DNA from: Prinsepia uniflora
Lineage: Eukaryota > Streptophyta > Magnoliopsida > Rosales > Rosaceae
Length of the DNA: 64,000 nucleotides
Assembly: GCA_032719365.1 (NCBI GenBank)
Contig: CM064864.1
Location: 3,372,817-3,436,816 of the forward strand
Direction of reading: 5' to 3'
The position numbers were made by a program, and so were the translations under genes. Below are positions 40,393 to 51,800 of this stretch, piece by piece (position 1 is the stretch's first letter; each line of letters begins with the position of its first letter). Below the pieces are notes generated by a model. That model had not been told where the DNA came from. It ran no database searches and worked only from the letters and a program-made list of their open reading frames with translations.

Positions 40393-42759
40393 TGGCAGGA
40401 CCCGTCCCAACTGGACCTCGATAACCATGCCCGGTCCTGCTCCCGTCTGACAAGTCAACTGAAATCCCAAAACTATCCTTCAGCACCTATCAGACCAGGG
40501 ATAACTGCCGCTCATGCCTCCGCCTCGAGATCAGCTCCGAACGTTGTACCACGACCTGGAGGGTCATTAAAAACAAAGGTGTGAGTGGACAAAAATAATA
40601 TCATTGAAAAACACATTTGAAACACATCCGTTACCCTCCAGTTTATCAAACCATGCATGCATAGGATAAAACACATGAATCATTTAAATCATTTTATAAA
40701 ATCAGTTCACCATATAATAAAGTATATAACTCGGGAATTACACATCTGAGGATCCTCTGGGAATTACACATCCAGAGTCGTCATCCAATGCTGGGAATTA
40801 CACATCCAGCCTCACCGGGAATTACATATCCGGTCCCTCCAGGAATTACGCATCTGGAGTCCCTCCAGGAATTACACATCTGGAGTCATCAAACATCAAA
40901 ACACAATCAAAAGCATTATTTCAAATCAAGTATCAAAACCATGTCAAAACCACTATCACGGGGCCATATGCCCAAATCTCATTTCTCGTCAATCCGTAAA
41001 ATCATTAAATAATTCAATACACGCAAATCCGTAAAATCATATCTGAAAACATCACAAATCCATGAAATCAATTCCCCAACTCAGAATCCAAGCCAAAACC
41101 AATCATAAATCCCGGGCATTCGCCCAAAACAGTCATTTCACATTTTCTCGAAAAACGTGCGAAAATACCGATTAAAATAATATAATATTCCCCAAAATCC
41201 AGAAATCATTATATCGAAACATCAATCATACCAAATCATGTCAAATCATAGTATAAAGTATTTAAAACATATATGCATGCATTCAGGGTAGAAAACAAAA
41301 GTCCACTCACACACCGTCCAATTGCTCGTTTCCCGCGCTGCACGCGTTTCTGTGATTTCCGACACTTGCTCGGAATCTCGAATCCTGTTCACAATCGTTA
41401 TTCAAGGTTACTAACAAGTCAATTTACATCATCTAATTTTCCCCTAATTTTCCGGGAATTTAATATTAATTAAATACGTAACTTAAACCTTCGGACCCTC
41501 GAAACATTATCGAGACGGCGTCTGATCGACTCGCAACCAAAACCAAATATGTTCGTTACGTTAAATAGGACAAGTTTCATGTTGACCGTATCTCAAAATT
41601 CCCACTCACGCGCCTCCACGCGCCGCCGTGAGTGGCTGCGCGTGGTTGCCACGCGCCGTGAACAGTATCCATGAACAGTGATCTCCTTCGCCCGTTTACC
41701 TGGTAAACGGGTCTGGCTAACCCGTGATGCAACCCGGCTGGGTTTCTGCCAATTCGACATTATTTCCTTCAATTCAATCGTCCATTTACATCATTAGAAA
41801 CTTAATTTAGGTTCTGTAACTCGAATTATATCAAATATTACCTGAATCGCATTGAACTGAACTTGATTCCACGAAGAACAGCCGTACACTGTGCTTTCAT
41901 GGAACTCCCTCATTTGCCATCGTTTTCCTGCAATTGATGCATCAAGAAGCATCGTGGAATCATAAGGAACACATTTCCAAGATCAATTTCACCGTCACAT
42001 GGCCTCAAATCCACGACTCAAGATCGAAAATCCAGTTTCCTCCCTCGTTCTGTTCTAAGTCAAAACACCTCGAATTGCCTTCGTTCTTAATCCAGTTCGA
42101 CTCGTCTCACTCCCAGGGAGCTAAAGGAATCATCAATTTCATTCAAAAACACGCACAACATCGAAATCGATCCTAGCTTCCTTATAGGTATTTTCGGGTT
42201 TTCTGGGTTTTTCAGTTCTGTTTTCCCTCAATTGTTCCTTCAATCTTACTCGTTTTCTCTCTGGGTTCCTCTTCCCGTTTCAGAATCTCCCTGTTTCACC
42301 TCTTGATCGATCAATTTGGTCAATTTTAAACAAATGAAAATGGGCGGTTCCCTTTGTCATATTAGGCATTTAGCCATTAATCAATCTTAACAATTGCCAA
42401 ATGTCAATTGAGACTTAACCCTTATCCCAATTGGCTGAATCGGCCATGTTAAACTATTTAAAATCAGCTATGGCACCGTTTAGGGCTTTAACGACCCAAA
42501 TTACCATTTTACTCTTCATGTGACAATTTACCGTTCTGCCCCTGAACTTTCCAGACCCATAACTTCCTCGTCCGAACTCCGATTGACGCATGCCGCCTGT
42601 CCATGAACTCGTGACGTCCCGAACTACGTCACGGTCATCGGTCAAAGTCCGTTTGACCGCTCAAATTAAAAGTCAACTTTTCGCCTAATTCCAGGGGCAA
42701 AATCGTCATTTTCCTCAAATTTTTCAAATTTTCGCGTTTCGAATTTCGAGGGCGTCACA
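40393..42759 (-). mobile_element. Family G LTR, minus orientation
   Basis: On the minus strand it begins TGTGACGCCCTCGAAATTCG and ends TTGGGACGGGTCCTGCCA. Flanking TAAT (40389-40392 and 42760-42763) gives a 4-bp duplication, or ATAAT if one end base is shared. It contains the same ACTCGTGACGTCCCGAACTA block as other copies (42609-42628), a hairpin array (40741-40885), and a CACGCGCCTCCACGCGCC tract (41610-41627). No protein domains. Confidence 0.7.
40741..40885. repeat. Hairpin array with constant loop and covarying stems
   Basis: Five hairpins share an 11-nt loop GAATTACRYAT but have different complementary stems. They are CTCTGG/CCAGAG (40755-40777), GCTGG/CCAGC (40790-40810), ACCGG/CCGGT (40814-40834), CTCCAG/CTGGAG (40837-40859) and CTCCAG/CTGGAG (40863-40885). 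A weaker sixth precedes them. Confidence 0.85.
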
Positions 42760-42764
42760 TAATT

Positions 42765-43700
42765 CATTTCAAATACCAATCTATATCAATATTCAACCAC
42801 AATATCACAAATTCACAATATGATAGAGAAGAGACAATGAGATTGGCCCACTCACCATCCATTTTTTTTTCTTGTTAATTAAATTAGTTATCTTTGTGAC
42901 TTTGTGTTATGTATTTGACTCAAGCAACTGGAAGACAGAAACTAATGAGAGAGAGAGACCTATTTAGGCGACCAAGGTGGATTTTTTTTAGAGGAAAAAT
43001 CAATAAATCTTGTTTGGCAATGAAATTTCTAATTTTTAATTTGAATTGTTAAATAACAAGTGGAGCCACCTAAGTCCGCCTAGTTTCACCGAGCCCGCCT
43101 AGAATCCGAGTAATAGTGCATCCGCCTTTCTTTACCGAAGCCAAAGTCGGGGTGCCACACTCCCGCCTAGGCGGCCGCTTAGCCCCCCGTTTTGAACATT
43201 GTTAAAATATAACTTACACTAAATTTTTTTAACACCCACTAAATTTTTTTAACACCATAAAACTCTTCTATTTTATGACATCTACATTTTTTTTTATTAA
43301 AATGACTGAAATAATGGTTTATTTACTTGTTAAGAAAGTCTAATTTAGTTAATTTTAGGCTTTTTAGTGTTGACTTATAGATAATTAATCTCAAGTTCAA
43401 ATTATGATGATATCTTATATGGATAATTTTTAAAAATTTTCTTTCTCCTATAATAAAAAAAAGTGATAAAATTCACAATTCAAAAAATGGTTTATTTACT
43501 TATTTTATTTCTAAATAGGAAAGGTAAAATTAGTTTACGAAGCCCCAAAGATGAAATTTGCCGAAGACAATGTTATGACCTCCAAAAGTAAAGAAAAAAC
43601 TAAAAAAGGTTGCAGTCCATAATTGTTCTGTTGAAGGTCTACAAAGTAAAACATCACAGGCCCACTAAATATATCCCCAGGAAATTAACCCCCACCTTCT
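42765..43700. other. Spacer with a GCCTAGGCGG-type element
   Basis: At about 42955-43205 a left motif CTATTTAGGCGACC and right motif CCTAGGCGGCCGCTTAG followed by TTTTGAACATTG resemble a common plant miniature element. No target duplication could be fixed. CCCACTCACCATCC (42849-42862) may be a trace of family G. Otherwise AT-rich and empty. Confidence 0.35.
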
Positions 43701-44254
43701 CAGCTACCAGAGCTACTTGAGCAGTTAAAATATATATATAACTGTCCAGCCAAAAGTATAAAGTGGAAAGAGGGACAGCAAGATTCCACTAAAAAATTAT
43801 TTATTTTCTTTCCCAGGTATTTGAAGTTGAAGTTTTAGAGCAGAAGAGCCTGAGACAGGCAAAAAACTCTTACCCAGGTATTTTTCTGCTTATGACGATG
43901 AAGAATTATATGATTCCACTCAAAAATTATTTATTTTCTTTCTGTTTCCAGTGGCCCTATTGTTATTTGCTCAATCATGTAATTTGATTATCACAATTTT
44001 CCTTCTTTAGTTTGTGTGTTCTTTGTGATTCTCTATTTTTTTTCCCTTATAAACCCTTAATTTTGCTTTAAATATTTCATAAATGTTGCTCATTGATTGA
44101 ACTGATGTAAAAAGTTGTAGCTTTCCTTAGCATTTACCCTAAATTGAATCAAAGCAAGTATCTTTAAGGTTTAATCTTATAGGAATTGAATTGCTTTCGA
44201 TTTTTTTCGTGTAGGTCCAAATTAAATTTGCCTCGATAATCTTAGTAATCTATT

Positions 44255-46540
44255 ATGGAGCTGGCGCTTTCTTCTGCATTGATGGTTCCTTCAAATGCAA
44301 CAAGAGATGTGTATAAGATTAGGCCTTATAGCTCAATGCTCATTGCCACCCAAAAGGTTTCCGCTCAGAAATTGTTTCCACGTTTGGCTGCTGTTGCTAC
44401 CCAAACAGCCCAGGTTCTTGTTCTTTGTTCTCCTCTTACTTAAATTTATTTTAAATTAGGGTTTCAGTTAGTCACGTGAACTGTGACACCTGGTAAATAA
44501 CACGAGGTGTCCCCACACCCGAAGGGTGAGCCTTATCCGTAATTTTCCAAAATTCTTGAAATGTCACTTGACTTAACACATCAAAATTATCATCCAATAG
44601 ATTTTGTGAGCAACTCACCTGACATATTTCAAGGTTAATCCAACAAAATTTCTAATAGTAACTTAGGAAGCACAATTTTTTCCCGACTTTATTTTTCCGT
44701 GACACCTTTTAATTTTGTTTGTTAAAAAGTCCGAAGTGCCCTTGAAATGGATGGAAAGTTTGACACGGTTTAAGCTCTGGTGACTCTTTCTTGAAGTTTT
44801 CTATGAGATTCATGTGACATTTCCATAAATTTCTATTATTTATATACTATCTTTCATTTGAATTCAGTTTTTGACAAATAACCTTTTAGGATTCCAGACA
44901 GCAGATGTTGACGTAGAGAGCAAAAAACACGAATTGTTGAGAGCTGTCCAAGACACTCAAAGAGGCCTTGTTACAACCGATGATCAGCGTTCTTTTATAG
45001 AGGAGGCTCTGGTTTGTAATCTCTTAATGAATTTGCTACTCTCTCTCTCTCTCTTTTTGTGTCAAATTTTTGTACAATCAAAATTGCTTTTACATATGCT
45101 GCACGTTGGTTTGATGGAAAAAGAAGCCACAAGTTCTAGAAAGTAAAATTTTTTGGTTGTAATAACTTGTATAAAAGACGGGCAGGTGAGTGTAGAGGGG
45201 TTTAACAATGGTGTACCCTTAGACTTGGTGAAATTGGACGGGACGTGGCGTTTACAATATACTTCTGCTTCTGATGTTCTCATTCTTCTGGAAGCTGCTG
45301 CAAGGCTACCATTTTTTCAGGTATAAAGTTTAAACAATGAATGTGAAATTTTGCATCTCATTAGCTTCAAAGGACATTGTTTGTTTTACCAAAAGAGAAA
45401 AATGCAAATTGTTTCTACAAAATCCAATGAACAATTGGATCCTCTTATTGTTTTTTGAAGAGGCTCGTTGATTAAATTAACCTCTTGCACGGATTTTATT
45501 GGCTAAAAGCCTTGCTACCAGAAGAACATGGCAATTTTAACAGCGATTAATTGTATCTGCTAAAATGCCAACTGATAGATGGCTTATATTTTCTTTTCTA
45601 GTTATTATTATCAATTTCGTATGCTTCTTTATTTCATTATTTCTACGTGGATGTGAGGACAGGTTGGACAGATTTTTCAGAAATTTGAGTGCAAAGACCA
45701 GTCCAATGGGGGTATAATCCGTAATGTTGTAAGATGGAGCATTCCACCCTTGTTAGAGGTAAAGGAAATCCTTTTTTCTTCTTCACTGCTACCAGGTTAC
45801 CGTTATTCAAAAAAAAAAAAAAAGTAATACTATCATCTCTGTATGCCCCTTGCAGGAACAAGAAGGTGCCACTCTATTAGTTTCTGCAAAATTTTCAGTC
45901 GTTTCTGTACGTAACATCTACCTACAGTTTGAAAAGGTCAGGTTTATTCCCTTTCATAAAGTATGACTTCAAGTTATGGCATATAGGCCTGACTTATTCC
46001 ACTATTTCATTTGCGCTTTCGGGGTTATGATAGTCATCTGAACCGGTCACATTGCTTACATGCACACTCATTTTTGAAGCATGTGCTCCATTGAATGTGC
46101 AGATTAATGTTCAAAATATTAAAATTAGTGAAGAGCTGCAGGCTCTAATAGCTCCGGCAATATTGCCCCGCTCGTTCATAAGCTTACAGGTAGAATACAT
46201 TGTCACTGAAAGTGTCTCAGTATTCTTTTTGCGCATGTATGAGAGTTATATGATTATGAATTCTCGTGTGCAGATCTTGCAGTACCTTCGAACTTTCAAA
46301 GTTGAATTTCCGGTCAGAGATCCAGGAAGGTACATTTTGCTTAAATCATATTCATCAAAAACATGTTTAGCGAAGTTTTCTTGGATACAGATGTTTGTTA
46401 CAATGTACTCGTCTTATAACTGTAGGCAATCAGTTGGAGGACTATACTACCTTTCTTACTTGGATGCTAATATGCTTTTGGGGCGTGCCGTTGGTGGCGG
46501 AGGAGTCTTTGTTTTCACTAAAGCTCAACCTCTAACCTAA
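44255..46540 (+). CDS. PAP10: Fibrillin / plastid-lipid-associated protein, PAP10 type
   Basis: Eight coding exons (44255-44413, 44898-45011, 45186-45320, 45663-45758, 45856-45936, 46103-46189, 46274-46329, 46426-46540) join in phase to a 280-aa protein. Residues 1 to about 50 are Ser/Ala/Arg-rich and look like a chloroplast transit peptide. The PAP/fibrillin domain follows: KLDGTWRLQYTSASD, ARLPFFQVGQIFQKFEC, GGIIRNVVRWSIPPLLEEQ, RNIYLQFEKINVQNI and the lipocalin-like end GGLYYLSYLDANMLLGRAVG. Fibrillins bind lipids and prenylquinones in plastoglobules, thylakoids or stroma; this subtype's ligand is not evident. A 5'-UTR intron may run from about 43879 to 44214. The neighbouring DUF3754 gene converges from the other side. 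Exon 2's acceptor was chosen at 44898 because it keeps the phase. Confidence 0.92.
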
Positions 46541-46690
46541 TCGGAATCGGTTTAAACCATTTACATGTACAAATATATCAACAAGTAAAAGTTTATATAC
46601 GTTTTTGAAGCTTTTCTTTAAGCTTTCTGCCTTTGCCTTGTGGAAACCTGTAGAATGAAGAGTTGATTAGTAAAGTTAGTGCCTTAGGGG

Positions 46691-48884
46691 TGCATTGAAA
46701 ATTCGGATTTTCAAATAATTTTTCAAAAATTTTCAAATCTCCAAAGTCTAAAATGGCTATTAAGAATTTAAGAGAATACAATTTCTTTGAAACGTATATC
46801 TTTATACAAGCAATTTCATCAAAAGTATTCTCAAACTAAATATAGAACTGTTGTCTGGTTTCCTATATGATTGAGCCTTACTTCTAAGCAAGATACCTCT
46901 TAGCTTCACTTCCCATTATAACCTTTAAGAGGGGTTTTGAGGAGAATCAATTTAGACCTTTACTACAATATAACCTATACAATCAGACATATGCCTCTAT
47001 AGGCATGAATGCATTAGAAATCGTGCCTAAAATGGCATAATAGTAACGAATAAGAGCGCATTCATGCCTTCTGAGTTCTGGCTTTTTAGTCACCTCAGTG
47101 CTCAGTTTGTGCCATGAATGTTGGTGCGAGAACCTGGGCATAATTATCAACAACAAAATTTTCAACTAAGCAAACTATTCCAGCGTTCTTTAAGTGACCC
47201 GTATGCGTCGAAACACGAAATTGCCTGTAAACTAGTCCTTCCTTCAATAGACATTTCTGTAGCTAGGCCAAGCCTTAGCAATGTAGAAACTGCTTTGTCA
47301 ACCGGCATTTCAACCTGCATGATGATCGAGCTTCAATATTCAACAATCACTTCGTTATATACTCAAACCCGCATGTAAAACACTTTGTTTTTTTACCTTT
47401 ACTTTAAACATATCGTACATAAATCTTTCGCAGTCATCTCCAACAGTCTGTCGACAAACGAGCTGCATTCAATACGAAAGTATTACACGTCCATACATAG
47501 AAAGATACGATTCAGCAACATGGGCTATATGTTTGAACCCGACAAATGAATTCAAACAAGAAAAAAAGAGAGCTCAATTTCTAGGCAGTGAGATCAAACC
47601 TTCCCCTTGTTTGCTTTGAGAAGAACTGAATATGCCAAAATGGCTTCCTTGTACTGGAGACAATAGTGCAAAGGAAAAAAAAAAAAGAATAGCCAGTTAA
47701 AATTTTGTCCATTATAAAATTGAAAAATGACCTATCTTCTTAAAGAGTTATTTTCACAAGCACTTTGATGCCAAGAAATTTACTCAAAAACTAGAAAAGT
47801 CTTCAAAGGAAAAGTAAATAAATTTCGCATAGATTGCATAATATCAAACTAAATTTGTGCTAAAAGAAAAAGAAGAAAAGGAACTACATACGTTTAAAAG
47901 AAGAGAAATTTTTTGCAATACCATACGACTACTTTGATGAAAGAAATCATATGACTACTAAGGCCCTAACTTTGAGAATAGCCATAAAAACTAGTTTGAT
48001 GAAAGTAAAATCTTGAAAAAAGATAGCACACAACTCACACATGACTACTTTTCAATGGAAAACTAACACAAGCTAACAGTAGTGGTTATTTGTCACAAAA
48101 CTAAAATTTTAGGTGGTAAAATGTCGCAAGAAAAAAAGATAGATGATCAAATATCACAAGGGATAATTTGCAAAGAAAACAAAATATCACAAGGGATAAA
48201 ATGTAGACGGTATTGCTAATTTTTTTTTTCCCGTTAACTTAATAATTGAAACAGTTGCTCACTTGTTGCTGTTCAGAAGCATCCAGAAGAAAATGAATTG
48301 AGCCAAATCCACTTGCCAAGGTTTTCTCATAAAGTGTCGTGTTAACCAAAAGCTGTAAGAATAGGCTGCTTTAGACACTGAAATTCCTCAAATTGAACAT
48401 GCATGGAAAAAGATAGACGCATAGGTCATATTCGGTGGATCTTATTGTACTTATATTGAATATGATAACTTAACTAATCCGGTCCAATACAATACAACAA
48501 TCCATCAAACGTCATCATATAATTTTGAAGTCTGCATAAAAAGATGAAGTTTACTCACCTGATACCGGTCCCATGTCTGTTTGTATCCCAGAACTACGCG
48601 AGACACATAAATTATAAGAGCGCTGATGGCAACCGCATCAAGAACTATCGCTGACCTGTTATAAGATTAGAAAAGAAATTGAACTACATGAAAGAGAAGA
48701 CATTAAAAGAGTCACTCCATATAGGAAAAAAAAAAAGGAAAAAAAGAAGAATCAAATTGTAAATTTGCAAGTGTTATTGTTAAAAAGATAGTTTCCAGTG
48801 AATTATTTCACTCCTTAATATGGTACTTTCAATCTTAATAGCAAATGCTCAGAAACAAAATGATATGCTGCATTTCAAGAAGAA
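46691..48884. repeat. Original copy of a 2.2-kb segmental duplication
   Basis: Nearly identical, in direct orientation, to 55694-57890 (offset about 9004 bp). It contains the last five exons of the DUF3754 gene and its 3' flank. Both copies begin at TGCATTGAAAATTCGG and their match ends at TTTCAAGAAGAA. Only scattered substitutions and short poly-A length changes separate them, so the duplication is recent. Confidence 0.93.
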
Positions 48885-51800
48885 CTACTTGAAAACACAT
48901 AGATTTCATACGGGGAAGATAAGAGATTCTCAAATTTGTAGTTTATGAAGTATGCTGAAAGCCCCAATATTGAGGCGATGTCCAGGCGTACCTGCAAGTA
49001 AATAGTATACAGGCATGAGGCTAAATATGCGAAAGTCCGTTATTAAGGGTGATAGCATATAAATCTCTAATAACCTTTTGTTTAATCAATAATAAATACA
49101 CAATGAAGGATCCAACCTAAAATTTAACAATTAAGGACAAACAGACAACTAAAATACTCCCATTCTGTCAAGACCCGACCCTCCTCTGTCAGGTCCCGAC
49201 TCATCTAGCACGATATTGTCCGCTTTGGGCCTCCTTGCCCTTGCCCTTACGGTTTTGTTTTCGGGAGCTCACGGTGCAACTTCCCAGGGGGTCACCTATC
49301 ATAGAATTGCACCAGCCTCAACTTGTATAACTTTGAAGTTCCAACAGAACTCAAAGCCACTGAGCTCCCAAAAGGCCTCGTTTAGATCAGAGTTGTGCAG
49401 CGGCCCACTCTACCTAACACGATATTGTCCCCTCTAGACTCACTGGTCGATCCAGCCCAGCCCGTAGGGTTTTGTTCCGTATCCACCAAATTTGAAATCC
49501 CAGAAATACCACTGAACAAACAAAATATTTGGTTAATTGCCTAATGTTCAAGGTTTAGCTCTCAAGGAGGACCATACCCTAAGCCATAAAATTTACCACC
49601 ACCCTACCCAACACTCCCTCGCCTCCTCCAAAACTTTCTAAAACCTAAGTTCTAAACTGTTAAACCCCATACACAACCCCGTATATCAAGGGAAAACAAC
49701 TAATATCATAATTCTAAAATATTTGGCATGAACTTCGCAAGTAACAAGCATAGGGACAAAACAAGTAAAATCATGATTCTTAGCAAATGAGTTTGTCCTT
49801 CCATATATATTTGGGTAAGTATAATTTGAGTGTAGCTTTCTCGTGAAAAGAAAATGCTAAAATCCCACCAAGTTGAATCGTTGACCATGTAACAAAGAAT
49901 TACATACCGTGTCTATGATACGAAAAGACAGCTTTTTGTGGGGAAAGATAACCTACATATTGAAAACAATGAAGAATGTTCAGAGGCAGAGACATTTTAA
50001 AAATACCAGGTAACTTTGAAATCACATGCTACAAGTAATGATAATTACATTGGATGACGTTTAAAATTGAGACAGAAGTAATTACTGGTAGATCCGGAAT
50101 TGGAATTTTCTCGTAGATCTTTAACTGCAACGATGGAACCTCCTCAGCATTATCATCAGTGTTCTTTTCATCTACTTCTTCTTTGGTATAAAGCAAAACT
50201 AATTCTTGAAATGCTGCCTCCTAATTTTCAAAGACACCAAATATTATTTATTACCATCAACTTGTAATTAAATTTTATATACACAACACAATGAAAGATT
50301 AATAACGTGTTTAGTGAATCATACGTATTGAATTGGAAATATAGCTCGTCAAATTGAAGGACAGATTAGACGTAGAAGGACACTTATGTTTTCTAATCTT
50401 ATCATTTGTTTCTATCCTCAAAAAAACTTACGTCTCATAAAACCTAGTATTTTTTAACTTGATAAGCGATACAATTTTCAATCCAATATTCCACTCACTA
50501 AATGCCACCTAATCATCCAAGAAGCTTTGCTTGTACCAAAAATCTATGGAAGTAAAATCAAACTATACATGAGCATATGATTTACCTGGAGAATTGACTG
50601 TGAGAAAAGAATAGAGACAGAAGTCTTTAGCATTTTCCAAATATCATTTCCACAGTATTTTCTTGTAGCAGGTCTCCATATGTCACTAAGTGATATCCTT
50701 GATAAGAAAATGGGCCTGAGGAAACATGGCATTATACTGAGGAAAATACTTGTGTTCCATCCTTAAAGGGAATCTACCTCTTTTAATTTTATTAACTTTC
50801 TCTATACATATGCCATAAAAGAAACCATTCACTCTCTAAATTATTATTTCAAGATCATCTTTGGAAAAAAAGCATCATAATTGAAGATCGTTTAATCATT
50901 CACAAGTATAAAAAAAAAAAATCAACTATTTTTCCAAGAATTAAGATTTTCCATGGTGAACAGTCCATGTAGTTGCTGCCAAATATGAATGACTACACGA
51001 TATCCAATTTGGTTGATTGTTTTCTAGATAAACTTGAGATGATAATTAAGAAGATGGATGGTTCCAACTATGACATGTATGATCAACTCAATCCTTGTTC
51101 AGGCAGAATAATAAAAAATTAATAACGATTACCAGGGACCTGTATGCCATCAACTTTATATCAAAACCAGGGATATAAGTACCATGAAATGTGAAGAAAA
51201 ATAATGATAGGGAAAACCTTGCATAAGGGTCAGAAGCATTTGCATCACCATCGAGCTCAAATGGTGTTTCTGGTGTAGGAGAAATAAGTCCAATCCATGA
51301 GAGCAACTTTCTAAAGAGCCTTCCACGGGGTCCAGTTGTAGATAAGAACCCTTCATAACGAGAAACTGCTCTTTGTGCTGCAAGCCATATTGGAAGATCC
51401 TTATCTGACAGTTGTTGCTCCACTTCCACAAGATCATCGGAAGTTTTTTCATTAGAAAGAAATGCTTGCTGGAAAACAGACAGCTCCTTTATCCAACGTT
51501 TCATGCTTTTAGTCCAATCTTGTACTTCTGGTGTTTGACAAGCCACTTTGAATGCCTTTCGTAGGGCAAGACAGAAAAGACAAATAAAAAATGTCAAACT
51601 AAAACTCATAACTTTGTCAGAAATTTCTATCATTCCTTTTTAAGCCTAGTTTTATGGTTCTGTTATGTCAGGTTCTCGTTTCATTTGGAGAGAGGTAGTT
51701 TACTTGCTTAGTGTGAAATGCTAAGATATTATTGGAGAGAGGGTTTCGCGAGACATAAGACGGCTCATCAAAATCAATCTATTTTTAAAGGTACAAGTGA

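Noticed and set aside
46983..47378. Open frames duplicated at 55987-56382
   Set aside because: Shadow frames over the last DUF3754 exon and its flank, duplicated with the segment.
49270..49350. 5S rRNA gene
   Set aside because: Too diverged and embedded in a Cassandra-like LTR; not a functional 5S gene.
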